The position numbers were made by a program, and so were the translations under genes. This document shows, piece by piece, positions 1-8,351 of a DNA stretch of 64,000 nt. Every line of letters starts with the position of its first letter. Position 1 is the first letter of the stretch. Source of the stretch: Flaviflexus massiliensis (GTDB lineage: Bacteria; Actinomycetota; Actinomycetes; Actinomycetales; Actinomycetaceae); contig NZ_LN831056.1 in the NCBI RefSeq assembly GCF_001375495.1, positions 124,001-188,000 of the forward strand, written 5' to 3'. The notes below the pieces were generated by a model, which worked only from the letters and a program-made list of their open reading frames with translations, did no database searches and had not been told where the DNA came from.

Positions 1-985
1 CCACACCGACGAGAACGAGGAGGGCCGTGATTGGGCCGTTCGCGGCGAAAGCGACGATCGTCGCGATAATCATCGCAATCGGCGCACCGAAGAGGGGGAT
101 AAAAGCACCGATGATCACGATGACCGCAAGCGGTGCGGCGAGTGGCACCTTGAGGATCAAGAGCAGAACAAAGGCGAGGATACCGTCGAGAACGGCGACG
201 ATGATCGTGCCGCGAGCATAGCCGGAGAACGCAATCCAGCCGGCGTGGGCCGCCTCATGGGTCCTATCCCGGTTCCGCTCTGGCAGGAGGTTCAGGAACC
301 ACAGCCACATCTTGCTTCCCGACATGATGAAGAAGATCGCGGCCATGAGAGCTAGTGAAAAGATCATGAGGAGGTTGCCGATGACAGAAGCGGAGCTCAT
401 GATCTGGGAAGAAATCTCTCCCGTATTCGATTGCACCCAGTCAATTGCGGACTCCGTGAGGCTATTGAGCCACTCTCTTACGTCATCCGCCGTCACACTC
501 CACGGCAACGCGCTGTTCTCCAGCAGATCGAGAAGGGAATCGATGCCGTCCGAAAACTGGTCTGCTAGATCGTCCCACTCGCCCTGGACCGAATACACGA
601 CGTAGGTGACAATGCCGGAGAAAATGCCGACCACGAGAATGAACGCGAGGATCATGGCAAGGACCCGTGGCATCCATCGATCAAACAGGTCTGTAATCGG
701 CCTGAGCACCGAGGTGAAGACTAACGCGAGGACGATACCGATGAAGATAAAGGACACCTGCGTGGTCGCGAAAACAATGAGGGATATGAAAATGATGATC
801 CCGATGAGATACCAGGAACTCAGCCCGTACTTGGCGAGCTGTGGGGACACCCCCACGGAAGTCCCCGGCAGGGTTGGAGTCTCCCCCACTCGATGCTGAG
901 TGCGAGTATCAGATTGGGGAACGGGAGCAACAGCCGTCACCCTGGTGCGATGATCCGCGCGTGATTTCCGACGAAACAATGCCAT
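1..985 (-). CDS. AI-2E family transporter (partial, 3' end outside window)
   Basis: This is a membrane permease of the AI-2E/PerM/TqsA family, read on the minus strand from ATG at 985 and running off the left edge. AGGAGGT lies 4 bases upstream of the ATG. The first ~60 residues are hydrophilic. Then come a paired membrane segment (YLIGIIIFISLIVFATTQV and the following IFIGIVLALVFTSVLRPI), another hydrophobic helix, a long extracytoplasmic stretch (SVQGEWDDLADQF onward), and further hydrophobic segments including the conserved family region GAFIPLFGAPIAMIIA. About 328 residues are visible, so only the C-terminus is missing. A second family member is at 53898-55328. Substrates are poorly defined in this family; autoinducer-2 export and Na+/H+ antiport have both been reported for members, and neither is claimed here. 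Confidence 0.9.
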   Translation of the reverse strand, partial: MALFRRKSRADHRTRVTAVAPVPQSDTRTQHRVGETPTLPGTSVGVSPQLAKYGLSSWYLIGIIIFISLIVFATTQVSFIFIGIVLALVFTSVLRPITDLFDRWMPRVLAMILAFILVVGIFSGIVTYVVYSVQGEWDDLADQFSDGIDSLLDLLENSALPWSVTADDVREWLNSLTESAIDWVQSNTGEISSQIMSSASVIGNLLMIFSLALMAAIFFIMSGSKMWLWFLNLLPERNRDRTHEAAHAGWIAFSGYARGTIIVAVLDGILAFVLLLILKVPLAAPLAVIVIIGAFIPLFGAPIAMIIATIVAFAANGPITALLVLVGV

Positions 986-1117
986 GTGACCTCCTGGGTG
1001 ACCTTCGTAGAAGTGAATCCAGAACTTAACCTACCCGACTTCTTTGCGCTGTGAACATCTGACCACAAGAAACGTTGATACTCGGTGGCCACGATTGGAA
1101 TCGAAGGGCGGAAAGCG

Positions 1118-1149
1118 TTGAGGGCGAGACCACGTGGTCTCGCCCTCAA
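1118..1149 (-). terminator. 32-bp perfect palindrome downstream of katA
   Basis: The 16-base arms 1118-1133 and 1134-1149 are perfectly self-complementary with no spacer, giving a long GC-rich hairpin about 55 bases past the katA stop codon. There is no strong T tract on the minus strand. It is placed to separate the furA-katA transcript from the AI-2E gene downstream. Confidence 0.6.
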
Positions 1150-1203
1150 GGCATCGGTGTTGCTATTGCTAACCGGGTTGTTCAGTGGCGCACTGCCGCG
1201 GTC

Positions 1204-2664
1204 TTACTTGGACTTCTCCTTGTAGGATTTCTCGATGCGCTCGCCGACTTCCTGGTCGATGTTCTTCCAGTATTCGAAGACGCGGGAGAGGACAGGCTCC
1301 TCCACATCCGTCAGGAGCGAACCGACAACGGTTTCAACGAGGCGATCGCGCTCACCATCGTCGTAGACCTCGCGGACAAGCGTGTGTGCCTGACCGAAGT
1401 CATCATCCTCAGCGTGGAGCGAGTAGGCTGCGCGCACCATCTCTCCGTCTGCCTCCCAGCCGTTCTCGACAGGTCCCTGCGTGTCCTGGTAGGCACGGCC
1501 GTACGAGTTCGGTGCGTACACGGGGGCGTTGCCCGTGTGGTGGTACTGCATCGCACCTTCCTTGTTGTAGGAGTTCGTGGAGGTGATGGGCTGGTTGACG
1601 GGCAGCTGGTTGTAGTTCGTGCCAATGCGGTGACGCTGAGCATCCGGGTAGGAGAACACGCGGCCGAGCAGCATCTTGTCCGGGGAGACGCCGGTGCCGG
1701 GAACGGTGTTCGCGGGCGAGAATGCGGCCTGCTCGATCTCGGCAAAGTGGTTGGTCGGGTTCTCGGTCAGGGTAAAGCGACCGACCTTGATCAGCGGGTA
1801 GTCCTTCTTCGAGATAGTCTTGGTCAGGTCGAAGGGGTTGAAACGGTAGGTCTTCGCATCCTCGTAGGGCATGACCTGAACCGAGAGGGTCCACGACGGG
1901 AAGTCGCCATGCTCGATAGCCTCGAACAGGTCGCGGCGGTGGACGTCGCCATCCTCGCCAGCGAGCCTCGCTGCCTCTTCGTTCGACATGTTCTCAACAC
2001 CCTGGTCGGTGTGGAAGTGGTAGACAACCCAGAACTTCTCGCCGGCCTCGTTGACCCACATGTAGGTGTGCGAGGAGTAGCCGTTCATGTGACGCCAGCT
2101 GCGGGGCAGGCCACGGTCACCCATGAGGTAGGCAACCTGGTGTGCCGACTCGGGGGAGAGGGTCCAGAAATCCCACTGCATGTTGTTCGAACGCAGGCCC
2201 GAGTCCGGGGTGCGCTTCTGGGAGTGAATGAAGTCGGGGAACTTCATGGGGTCGCGGACAAAGAACACGGGGGTGTTGTTGCCGACCATGTCGAAGTTGC
2301 CCTCTTCGGTGTAGAACTTCAGTGCGAAACCACGCACGTCACGCCACGAGTCGGGCGAACCGAGCTCACCAGCAACGGTCGAGAAACGTGCGAGCATGCG
2401 GGTCTTCTTACCCGGCTGCAGGAAGTCGGCCTTCGTGTAGGCAGAGACATCTTCGAGAACTTCGAACTCACCGAAAGCGCCGGAACCTTTGGCGTGGGGG
2501 CTGCGCTCGGGAACACGCTCGCGATCGAAGCGAGCAAGCTTCTCTACGAGAGCAACGTCGTGAAGTAGGAGGGGGCCATTGGTGCCGATGCTGAGCGAAT
2601 GTGAATCAGATTCGCGCGGAGCTCCGGCCTCGGTTGTCGACTTTTTGTTCAGATCCGTGTTCAT
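1204..2664 (-). CDS. katA: Monofunctional heme catalase
   Basis: Cytoplasmic catalase converting 2 H2O2 to water and oxygen. The 486-residue length fits the small-subunit clade. The distal histidine lies in [15 protein letters not shown] (about H57), the conserved asparagine in [13 protein letters not shown], and the proximal heme-ligand tyrosine in [17 protein letters not shown]. It sits 26 bases behind a Fur-family gene on the same strand, so the two are probably co-transcribed and derepressed by peroxide. This mirrors the mycobacterial furA-katG arrangement, but with a typical catalase in place of a catalase-peroxidase. The start is the first ATG, giving the expected N-terminal arm. The long open frame on the opposite strand is a codon-bias shadow. 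Confidence 0.97.
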   Translation of the reverse strand: MNTDLNKKSTTEAGAPRESDSHSLSIGTNGPLLLHDVALVEKLARFDRERVPERSPHAKGSGAFGEFEVLEDVSAYTKADFLQPGKKTRMLARFSTVAGELGSPDSWRDVRGFALKFYTEEGNFDMVGNNTPVFFVRDPMKFPDFIHSQKRTPDSGLRSNNMQWDFWTLSPESAHQVAYLMGDRGLPRSWRHMNGYSSHTYMWVNEAGEKFWVVYHFHTDQGVENMSNEEAARLAGEDGDVHRRDLFEAIEHGDFPSWTLSVQVMPYEDAKTYRFNPFDLTKTISKKDYPLIKVGRFTLTENPTNHFAEIEQAAFSPANTVPGTGVSPDKMLLGRVFSYPDAQRHRIGTNYNQLPVNQPITSTNSYNKEGAMQYHHTGNAPVYAPNSYGRAYQDTQGPVENGWEADGEMVRAAYSLHAEDDDFGQAHTLVREVYDDGERDRLVETVVGSLLTDVEEPVLSRVFEYWKNIDQEVGERIEKSYKEKSK

Positions 2665-2690
2665 GTACTGCCATCAACTTTCTGGTGTCG

Positions 2691-3122
2691 CTATTGTGCA
2701 AGAGCGGCCTCCCGACAGTCTGGGCAAGTTCCGTGGTAGATAACCTCAGCCTCGTTGACAGCAAACCCGTGGTCCTCGGAGGGCATCATGCAGGGTGCCT
2801 CACCAATAACGCACGGAATGTTCTCGATCCGGCCACACACATCGCACAGGATGTGATGGTGGTTATCGTGTTCGCTGATCTCGTAACGTGACTTTCGACC
2901 ATCTAACGTAATTTTCCGTACCAAGCCAGCGTTGGTCAGTGCATGCAGGACGTCATAAACGGCCTGAGTAGACACCGAACCGAGCCGATCTCGTACCTCT
3001 TCAGTGATGAGCTCAGCATCAGCGTGCCGATGTTGAGCAATGACAGCCAGGGCTGCCAGCCGAGGAGCCGTTACGCGCAGGCCTGCTTGGCGCAGTGCGT
3101 CAACGTTTTCGTCGGGAGCCAT
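2691..3122 (-). CDS. furA: Fur/PerR-family peroxide-responsive repressor (FurA-like)
   Basis: A 143-residue metalloregulator. The N-terminal half is a winged helix (GLRVTAPRLAALAVI, then the recognition region STQAVYDVLHALTNAGLV). The C-terminal half carries the metal site HDNHHHILCDVC and the CPDC motif near the end, so the two CxxC pairs of a structural zinc site are present. Its place directly before katA supports a peroxide-sensing FurA/PerR role over iron homeostasis. ATG at 3122 has AGGATGG upstream. An inverted repeat at 3145-3173 is a good candidate for its own operator, which would couple furA and katA in one autoregulated operon. The choice between PerR and FurA is inferred from context. 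Confidence 0.92.
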   Translation of the reverse strand: MAPDENVDALRQAGLRVTAPRLAALAVIAQHRHADAELITEEVRDRLGSVSTQAVYDVLHALTNAGLVRKITLDGRKSRYEISEHDNHHHILCDVCGRIENIPCVIGEAPCMMPSEDHGFAVNEAEVIYHGTCPDCREAALAQ

Positions 3123-3144
3123 AAACCCATCCTAACTCTTAACT

Positions 3145-3173
3145 TGAAGAATTCCAAAAAACGAATAACTTCA
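3145..3173 (-). promoter_or_regulatory. Candidate FurA/PerR operator upstream of furA
   Basis: Arms TGAAGAATTC (3145-3154) and GAATAACTTCA (3163-3173) form an imperfect inverted repeat around an 8-base AT-rich spacer. It lies 22-51 bases upstream of the furA start codon, where a repressor could cover the promoter. The AT-rich character resembles Fur-type boxes. The assignment rests on position and symmetry. Confidence 0.5.
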
Positions 3174-3537
3174 GTGTTTGTTCGCCTTCGGTTTTCCGTT
3201 CGTTTCATTTTAGGTGAACCTACGGAAAACTCAGAGATTAAAGACTGGATTGCTGCACAGCCTCTTGGTTGTGGAAAATTGGCCAAAAGTTGTGGGCTGC
3301 TCGCGGGCCTTCGGGTGTGGGCGGTGGGATGCGGGCTTGAGGGGTGTGGCGTGGCGAGTGGGGCGGGGTGGTGGGTGGTGTGATGAAGGTGTTTCATCCT
3401 TGGGTTTCGCCAGTTCGTTAAATAACTCCAGGGCGGGGAGTCGCTTAGCTCGCTGACTAAGTAGTTGTAAAATCAATTAGCTAACTATAGGGTTAGTTGA
3501 AAGCTCAATTAATGAATTGGATTGGATGTGAGGCATC
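3174..3537. other. Intergenic region with G-rich tract and AT-rich promoter of the VOC gene
   Basis: No credible gene lies between the furA operator and the VOC gene. Bases 3313-3380 are strikingly G-rich on the plus strand: runs of three or more G at 3313, 3319, 3326 and 3333, with loops of 3-4 bases, meet the usual G-quadruplex pattern. Further G runs follow. The last 80 bases switch to AT-rich sequence with CTAAC(3481-3485)-TATAGG-GTTAG(3492-3496), a small inverted repeat around a -10-like TATAGG, probably the promoter/operator of the gene at 3538. Confidence 0.45.
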
Positions 3538-4458
3538 GTGTCGACAACTACTCTTGCTGACGGCGTAACGATCAACCCGGCTGCGGACATGGACGCGGTC
3601 ACCCTGCGCGTGGGGGACATGGAGCTCATGTCCTCCTACTATGAGAAGGTGCTCGCGCTGACCCCGATTGAGGAGAAGTCGCACGGCAATGAGGCGCACC
3701 GCGTGCTCGGGCGTAACGGAGTCCCGTTTGTTCGTCTCGTTGCGACCCCGGGGTTGCCGGGAGTGGATCCCTCCAAGGCAGGTCTCTACCACACCGCATT
3801 CCTCTTCGATACGCCCTCCGCTCTCGCCGCGACCCTGTACCGTGCCGCACGTGACAACCGAAGTATTTACGCCGGTTCGGGCGACCACCTCGTCTCCGAG
3901 GCCTTCTATTTCACCGATCCTGAAGGCAATGGCATCGAACTGTACATTGACCGACCGAGGGAAGAATGGACGTGGGTTGATGGTCAGGTCCAGATGGCAA
4001 CCCTCTTCCTCGACCCGAACGAGTATCTGCGTCAGCACCTGACCGAGGACTCGATGAACCTGGCCCCCACCATGGCGGGCAAGGTTGGACACGTCCACCT
4101 TCAAGTCGGTGACATTCCCACCGCCCGCGACTTCTACGTGGACGCTCTCGGATTTGAATCCACCCTTGCTTTTGGCAGCCAGGTACTCTTTGCCTCCGCG
4201 GGCGGATATCACCACCACGTCGCTATGAACACCTGGAACTCCGCTGGGTCAGGGCCCCGCGCTGCTACGCTTGGCCTCGGCAATGTTGCGATCACCGTGC
4301 CCGGCAGGGAGGACCTCGATGCACTCGTTGCTCGCCTCAAGAACAAGAAGCTGTCCTTCGCCGACAACGGCACGTCCGTGGTCACGACCGACCCGTGGAA
4401 CACCCAGGTCAGCATTTCCCTTCCCGGGGTCTCGACGGAAGAGCTCCTCGACCGCTAG
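3538..4458 (+). CDS. Two-domain VOC protein, CatE-like ring-cleaving dioxygenase/glyoxalase
   Basis: A 306-residue vicinal-oxygen-chelate protein with two beta-alpha-beta-beta-beta modules, residues ~15-140 (starting VTLRVGDMELM, ending DPEGNGIELYIDRP) and ~175-300 (starting VGHVHLQVGDI, containing GGYHHHVAMNTW). HVHLQV, the HHH cluster and the final-strand acidic residues are consistent with a metal site in the second module. Length and architecture match the CatE/MhqO group (catechol 2,3-dioxygenase-like). In Firmicutes these act in quinone or catechol detoxification under MarR-type control. The start is GTG at 3538; a weak GTGAGG precedes it. The actual substrate cannot be deduced. Confidence 0.85.
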   Translation: MSTTTLADGVTINPAADMDAVTLRVGDMELMSSYYEKVLALTPIEEKSHGNEAHRVLGRNGVPFVRLVATPGLPGVDPSKAGLYHTAFLFDTPSALAATLYRAARDNRSIYAGSGDHLVSEAFYFTDPEGNGIELYIDRPREEWTWVDGQVQMATLFLDPNEYLRQHLTEDSMNLAPTMAGKVGHVHLQVGDIPTARDFYVDALGFESTLAFGSQVLFASAGGYHHHVAMNTWNSAGSGPRAATLGLGNVAITVPGREDLDALVARLKNKKLSFADNGTSVVTTDPWNTQVSISLPGVSTEELLDR

Positions 4459-4467
4459 GTTGAACCC

Positions 4468-5131
4468 ATGGCAACACCACTCGACACCATTCCGGGCGTT
4501 GGGCGGCCGCTGAGTGATGCGGTCGCACTCGCGGGCTATACCGGACCTTGAATCCCTCAACGGAGCCGACTATCACGAGCTCCTCAAGCTCCATGGAGTC
4601 GGCAAAGCTGGACTCAGGCACGTACACGACGCTCTCGTGGAGCGCGGAATGGGACTGACCGGTGATATCCCGAAAGCCCCCGGGGCAACCTGGACCAAGG
4701 GACACACGGGAGAAAACGCCAAGGACATTAAGACCGCTCAAACAGAGCAAGATCCGGCCCGGTGGCTTGAGACCCTCGAGTGGTCCAAGCGTACCGAGCA
4801 GGGGAAGGTGCTCCTAGAGCTCTTCACGAAGGTCACGGGAGTTGAAGGTGTGATGTGGGGGCCGAGCATGATCGGCTTCGGCGAAGTCCACTACCGGTAC
4901 GCCACCGGCAGAGAGGGAGATACCTTCCACGTTGGCTTCAGCCCCCGCAAGGCATCCCTCTCCCTCTACGGACTGCAGGGCTATCCACGTAGCGAAGAGC
5001 TCCTAGCAAAGCTTGGGAAGCACAAGCTGGCTAAGAGCTGTGTCTACGTCAATAAGCTCGAGGACATTGACCTTGAGGTGGTGGCAGAGCTCATTAAGCA
5101 CGCCTGGGATTCCGACCCGGGAGACTGCTAA
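4468..5131 (+). pseudogene. HhH + DUF1801 protein, frameshifted near codon 25
   Basis: ATG at 4468 opens a frame encoding a helix-hairpin-helix-like start (TPLDTIPGVGRPLSDAVALA) that stops at TGA 4549-4551. The downstream frame, open to 5131, resumes the same fold at once (DLESLNGADYHELLKLHGVG) and continues into a clear DUF1801 domain (MWGPSMIGFGEVHYRYATGR, GFSPRKASLSLY, KLGKHKLAKSCVYVNKL). Removing one G at 4543-4544 joins the halves exactly as ACC GAC CTT GAA. The gene starts 9 bases after the VOC gene and may be co-transcribed. DUF1801 proteins have no firmly assigned function. The shift is either a real one-base insertion or a sequencing error; the downstream domain shows no other damage. 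Confidence 0.85.
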
Positions 5132-5207
5132 AGCGGTTCGCAGCCGGCTTCTTCCGGTAGCGGGCCTCGCAACGTTAATTGCCTGAATGTGCGGATAGAG
5201 CAAAGAA

Positions 5208-5249
5208 CGTGGGTGGTACGCCGGCACGGAGCCTGGCATACCACCCACG
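5208..5249. terminator. Bidirectional hairpin between convergent genes
   Basis: Perfect 11-bp arms at 5208-5218 and 5239-5249 (CGTGGGTGGTA/TACCACCCACG) lie between the convergent DUF1801 and NAD(P)-binding genes. Confidence 0.7.
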
Positions 5250-5264
5250 AACGAAGCGATGACA

Positions 5265-5915
5265 CTAGTCGATTGCGGTATCGATTGGAGTATCGCCATC
5301 TGAGTAGCGAATGGTCTTGCAGATCGAACCATTGTTGTTCAGAGCCGCCACGATTGTGCGAGCAACGTTTGATCGCGAAGTTTCCGACGGACCATCGTAA
5401 TCCGCCTGGTGCACGGTGATGGATCCCGATGGTTCCTCAAGGGTGAGGCTGCCAGGGCCGAGGATCGTGAAGTCGAGCCCGCTAGCACGCAGGTATTCGT
5501 CGGCTTCTGCCTTGGCGGTGGCGTAAGTGTGGAACGAGTTATCCTCCGGTACGCCGTGGTCGAGTCGGGAGCCCAGGTGCGAAACCATGACGTACCTGCC
5601 AACGCCAGCCTGCTTAGCAGCATCGATCGACCGGGTCGCGGCCTCGTAGTCGACTGCCCGAGTGCGTGCAGGATTGCCGCCGCCTGCGCCCGCGGACCAC
5701 ACAACGGCGTCCATGCCGCCCATGGCCTCTACGAGATCGTCAACGGTTGCGGATTCGATATCGAGAACGAGAGGCTTAGCGCCAGTGTTTTCAACATCGG
5801 AGGTGTGGTCAGGATTGCGGATGATGGAGGTGACGGAATGGCCCTCGTCTACGAGGAGTGGAGCTGCGAGAAGCGCAACTTTTCCGTGCCCACCGATAAT
5901 CAAATAATTCGCCAT
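5265..5915 (-). CDS. NAD(P)-binding oxidoreductase (NmrA/atypical SDR type)
   Basis: A 216-residue Rossmann-fold protein. It starts with a glycine-rich dinucleotide loop (YLIIGGHGKVALLAAPLL), has an acidic second strand region and GGMDAVVWSAGAGGG, and ends in an NmrA-like C-terminal part (YLRASGLDFTILGPGSLTLE). A Tyr-x-x-x-Lys-like element occurs in YATAKAEADEYL. This group includes NAD(P)H-dependent isomerases, reductases and redox sensors; the substrate is unknown. ATG at 5915 is preferred over an in-frame ATG 21 bases upstream because GGAAGGA sits 8 bases before it and the product then begins right at the first strand, as usual for the family. Confidence 0.85.
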   Translation of the reverse strand: MANYLIIGGHGKVALLAAPLLVDEGHSVTSIIRNPDHTSDVENTGAKPLVLDIESATVDDLVEAMGGMDAVVWSAGAGGGNPARTRAVDYEAATRSIDAAKQAGVGRYVMVSHLGSRLDHGVPEDNSFHTYATAKAEADEYLRASGLDFTILGPGSLTLEEPSGSITVHQADYDGPSETSRSNVARTIVAALNNNGSICKTIRYSDGDTPIDTAID

Positions 5916-6192
5916 GAGGAGTCCTTCCGGCTTCACGCAGATGCGTGAGGTCGAAGTGTATCTACCCTGACACCAGTTTAGGTGATTTCTGGGAACTAAC
6001 TGGGAATTGAGCTGGCGGTGAAGGGGCGGTCAATTGGCTGCCATTCTTGGCAGGACGTATTGACACTGGATTGCTAGTCAGTGGGTTGATGGCAGGGGCC
6101 AGATTATTGATTAACGGTTTCGTATTTTCTGCCAACTATTTCATCTACAGTGACAGCACGGTATGTGAATCCAATAGGGCGGGAGGATTGCC

Positions 6193-7419
6193 ATGACACA
6201 GAACGCTGGTGAGCGGCTGAGGATCGCCATGATCGCACTGCACACCTCGCCCTTGGCCACTACGGGATCGGGGGAGGCTGGCGGTCTCAACGTGTACCTC
6301 CTCAGCACCGCCAAAGAACTCGTCAACCTCGGACACCACGTCTTTCTCGTGTCCCGCAAGGACCGCGAGGAATTGCCCGACAGTGAGGAGGTGGGTGACG
6401 GACTGACCGCCGTCTATCTCACCGCCGGACCCGTCACTTCCGTGCCGAAATCCGAGTCGGAACAGCTGATTGAACCGTTCCGAGAAGCACTCGATGTGTG
6501 GCTGGCGGGGGAGAGCATCGATGTTGTGCACTCCCACCATTGGTTCGCGGGTCTTGCAGGCATCCCCGCCGCGCGCAAGCACAGCATTCCCCACGTGTAC
6601 AGCTACCACTCGATCGCTGCTCCAGAAGGAAGCGGTGTGGGTGGCGGCGAAGCCGCGGAATCGCAGGGGCGGATCCCGGGAGAAAAATGGATTGCCGAAC
6701 AGCCGGGCAGAATTGTATCCGTCAGCGAGTTCGAAAAACAGTTGATCGTGGACCGCTACGGGGCCGACCCCTCCCAAGTCTCCATCGCCCCACCCGGAGT
6801 CAACACCGAGCTCTTTGCACCTCCCGCTGTCACGAAGCAAGAGGAAAGGGAAGATGAGGATGTGGCGGAGCCGTACATCATGTTCGCGGCCCGCCTCCAC
6901 CCACTCAAGGGCGCCGAATTGGTTCTGCGCGCCCTGTCTCTCATGACCCCGGACTGGCGGCCCCGCCTTGTTGTCACGGGTGACCCGGCCTCCGGATTCG
7001 ATGACTACCGGGATGAGTTACGGATCCTTGCCAGTCACCTCGGAGTTGAACCAAAAGTAGAGTGGATGTCATCCGTAACAAGGGAGGAGCTCGCGAAACT
7101 CCTGGGAGGAGCACTCTTCCTGGTCAATCCGAGTCACCTGGAAACCTACGGAATCATTAACGTTGAAGCACAAGCATGCGGCACTCCCGTCATTGCCTCG
7201 CATGTGGGCGGTATGGTCGAATCGGTCCGAGACGGTGAGACCGGATACCTGATCAAGGGCCGGGATCCAGTAGAGTGGACTCGCGCCATGGAGAGGCTCA
7301 TTCGGGACGACAGGCTACGCCGAGTCCTGGGTAAGAACGCACGAGCCTTCGCGCTAACGCGACAATGGTCCGATGTGGGCGCGGAACTCGACGTGATCTA
7401 CCAAGGAGAAGTTTTGTGA
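6193..7419 (+). CDS. mshA: D-inositol-3-phosphate glycosyltransferase (mycothiol step 1)
   Basis: A GT4-family retaining glycosyltransferase of 408 residues. MshA transfers GlcNAc from UDP-GlcNAc to 1D-myo-inositol 3-phosphate, the first committed step of mycothiol synthesis. Recognisable MshA signatures are the N-terminal GSGEAGGLNVYL loop (family GD-x-GG-x-NVY), DVVHSHHWFAG, VSVSEFEKQLI, APPGVNTELF, FAARLHPLKGAELVLRAL and the C-terminal nucleotide-binding HLETYGIINVEAQACGTPVI. GGGAGGA lies 7 bases upstream of ATG 6193. The stop overlaps the start of mshB (GTGA, 7416-7419), so the two are translationally coupled. Having the next pathway enzyme next door makes the MshA call stronger than GT4 similarity alone. 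Confidence 0.9.
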   Translation: MTQNAGERLRIAMIALHTSPLATTGSGEAGGLNVYLLSTAKELVNLGHHVFLVSRKDREELPDSEEVGDGLTAVYLTAGPVTSVPKSESEQLIEPFREALDVWLAGESIDVVHSHHWFAGLAGIPAARKHSIPHVYSYHSIAAPEGSGVGGGEAAESQGRIPGEKWIAEQPGRIVSVSEFEKQLIVDRYGADPSQVSIAPPGVNTELFAPPAVTKQEEREDEDVAEPYIMFAARLHPLKGAELVLRALSLMTPDWRPRLVVTGDPASGFDDYRDELRILASHLGVEPKVEWMSSVTREELAKLLGGALFLVNPSHLETYGIINVEAQACGTPVIASHVGGMVESVRDGETGYLIKGRDPVEWTRAMERLIRDDRLRRVLGKNARAFALTRQWSDVGAELDVIYQGEVL

Positions 7420-8159
7420 ACCTCGTGGAACTCTTCGGGACAGCCCCGCTCTTCGTCCACGCCCACCCCGACGACGAAACACTCTCCACCGGATCGCTCC
7501 TTGCGGCCTGTAAGGATCAGGGCCTCAAAACCAGTGTTGTCACCGGCACGCGGGGCGAACTGGGCGAGATTGTTCCCGGAGTGATCCCCTCAGACTCCAC
7601 GATTGATCAACTGGCTGCCCACCGGGAAAAGGAGCTTGCGCTCGCGGTCGGCGTGCTGGGAGTGAGCGAACACTATTGGCTCGGCACGGCGCCTGCTCGT
7701 GCTGTCGGCGTGATGGACCGGGTGTACTCGGACTCGGGCATGGTGTGGATCGAGGAGAGCGTGGCCGGCCCCATGGAATCCCTCTCGGAAGAAACGCTCT
7801 GCGGAGCATCAGTCGACGAAGAGACGTCCGATTTGCTTGCCCTCATTGACGCGATCAAACCCACCTCCATCATCTCCTACGACTCCAAGGGCACCTACTC
7901 CCATCCGGACCACATCCGAATCCACGAAATCACCCTTGCAGCCGCAAGGAAATCACGGGTTCCGTTCTACGAAATAGCGTCCGACTTGGAAGACCCAACC
8001 TTTGAGAAACTGGAGCTCGGTGAATACCTCGACTTTGTTGTGGACGCTCTATCTCACTACCGGAGCCAGCTCACCGTCTATCCGGACCACATCATGCACG
8101 TGGGTGGGCAACGCGAAGACTTCTACACCGGTGTCGGAATCAGGCGCTACCGGGACTGA
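7416..8159 (+). CDS. mshB: GlcNAc-inositol deacetylase (mycothiol step 2), PIG-L family
   Basis: A zinc-dependent PIG-L/LmbE deacetylase that would remove the acetyl group from GlcNAc-Ins before cysteine ligation by MshC. Zinc and catalytic elements visible are HAHPDDETLSTG (residues ~14-25) and TYSHPDHIRIHE. The MshB-type TGTRGELGEI loop and RVYSDSGM are also present. At 247 residues it is somewhat shorter than typical MshB (~290-300), the difference lying in the C-terminal part. GTG at 7416 overlaps the mshA stop and has AAGGAGA 6 bases upstream; upstream in-frame ATG codons lie inside mshA and are not needed. A related enzyme, Mca, is encoded at 56929. Confidence 0.85.
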   Translation: MNLVELFGTAPLFVHAHPDDETLSTGSLLAACKDQGLKTSVVTGTRGELGEIVPGVIPSDSTIDQLAAHREKELALAVGVLGVSEHYWLGTAPARAVGVMDRVYSDSGMVWIEESVAGPMESLSEETLCGASVDEETSDLLALIDAIKPTSIISYDSKGTYSHPDHIRIHEITLAAARKSRVPFYEIASDLEDPTFEKLELGEYLDFVVDALSHYRSQLTVYPDHIMHVGGQREDFYTGVGIRRYRD

Positions 8160-8188
8160 ACTCCGGGACTGAGCCCAGGGACTGGGCG
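8150..8188 (+). repeat. Three imperfect 13-bp tandem repeats spanning the mshB stop codon
   Basis: Units begin at 8150, 8163 and 8176, each containing a GGGACTG core (CCGGGACTGAACT, CCGGGACTGAGCC, CAGGGACTGGGCG). The first unit holds the mshB stop codon. The third also folds as GCCCA-GGGAC-TGGGC, a small hairpin. The rest of the gap to 8351 shows nothing recognisable. Confidence 0.6.
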
Positions 8189-8351
8189 CCTGGAATGAAT
8201 CGAAACCGCCCTGCCTGCCATTGAGTTCGTATCGCGGCTCCCATGTGAGTCTCGGAGATTCGCAGTCAGGCGTGCCTTGTGAGGGTGTGATCCGAAAACA
8301 GGTCAGTGTGCCAAGCCATCAGAGTCGGACCCTAATAAGTATTGTGGCTGA

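Noticed and set aside
1075-2568. 497-codon open frame on the plus strand over the catalase gene
   Set aside because: Exactly antisense to a gene with all catalase motifs; no family resemblance; typical of high-GC codon bias.
2943-3383. 146-codon plus-strand frame across the furA 5' end and intergenic region
   Set aside because: Overlaps furA antisense and the low-complexity G-rich tract; no family similarity.
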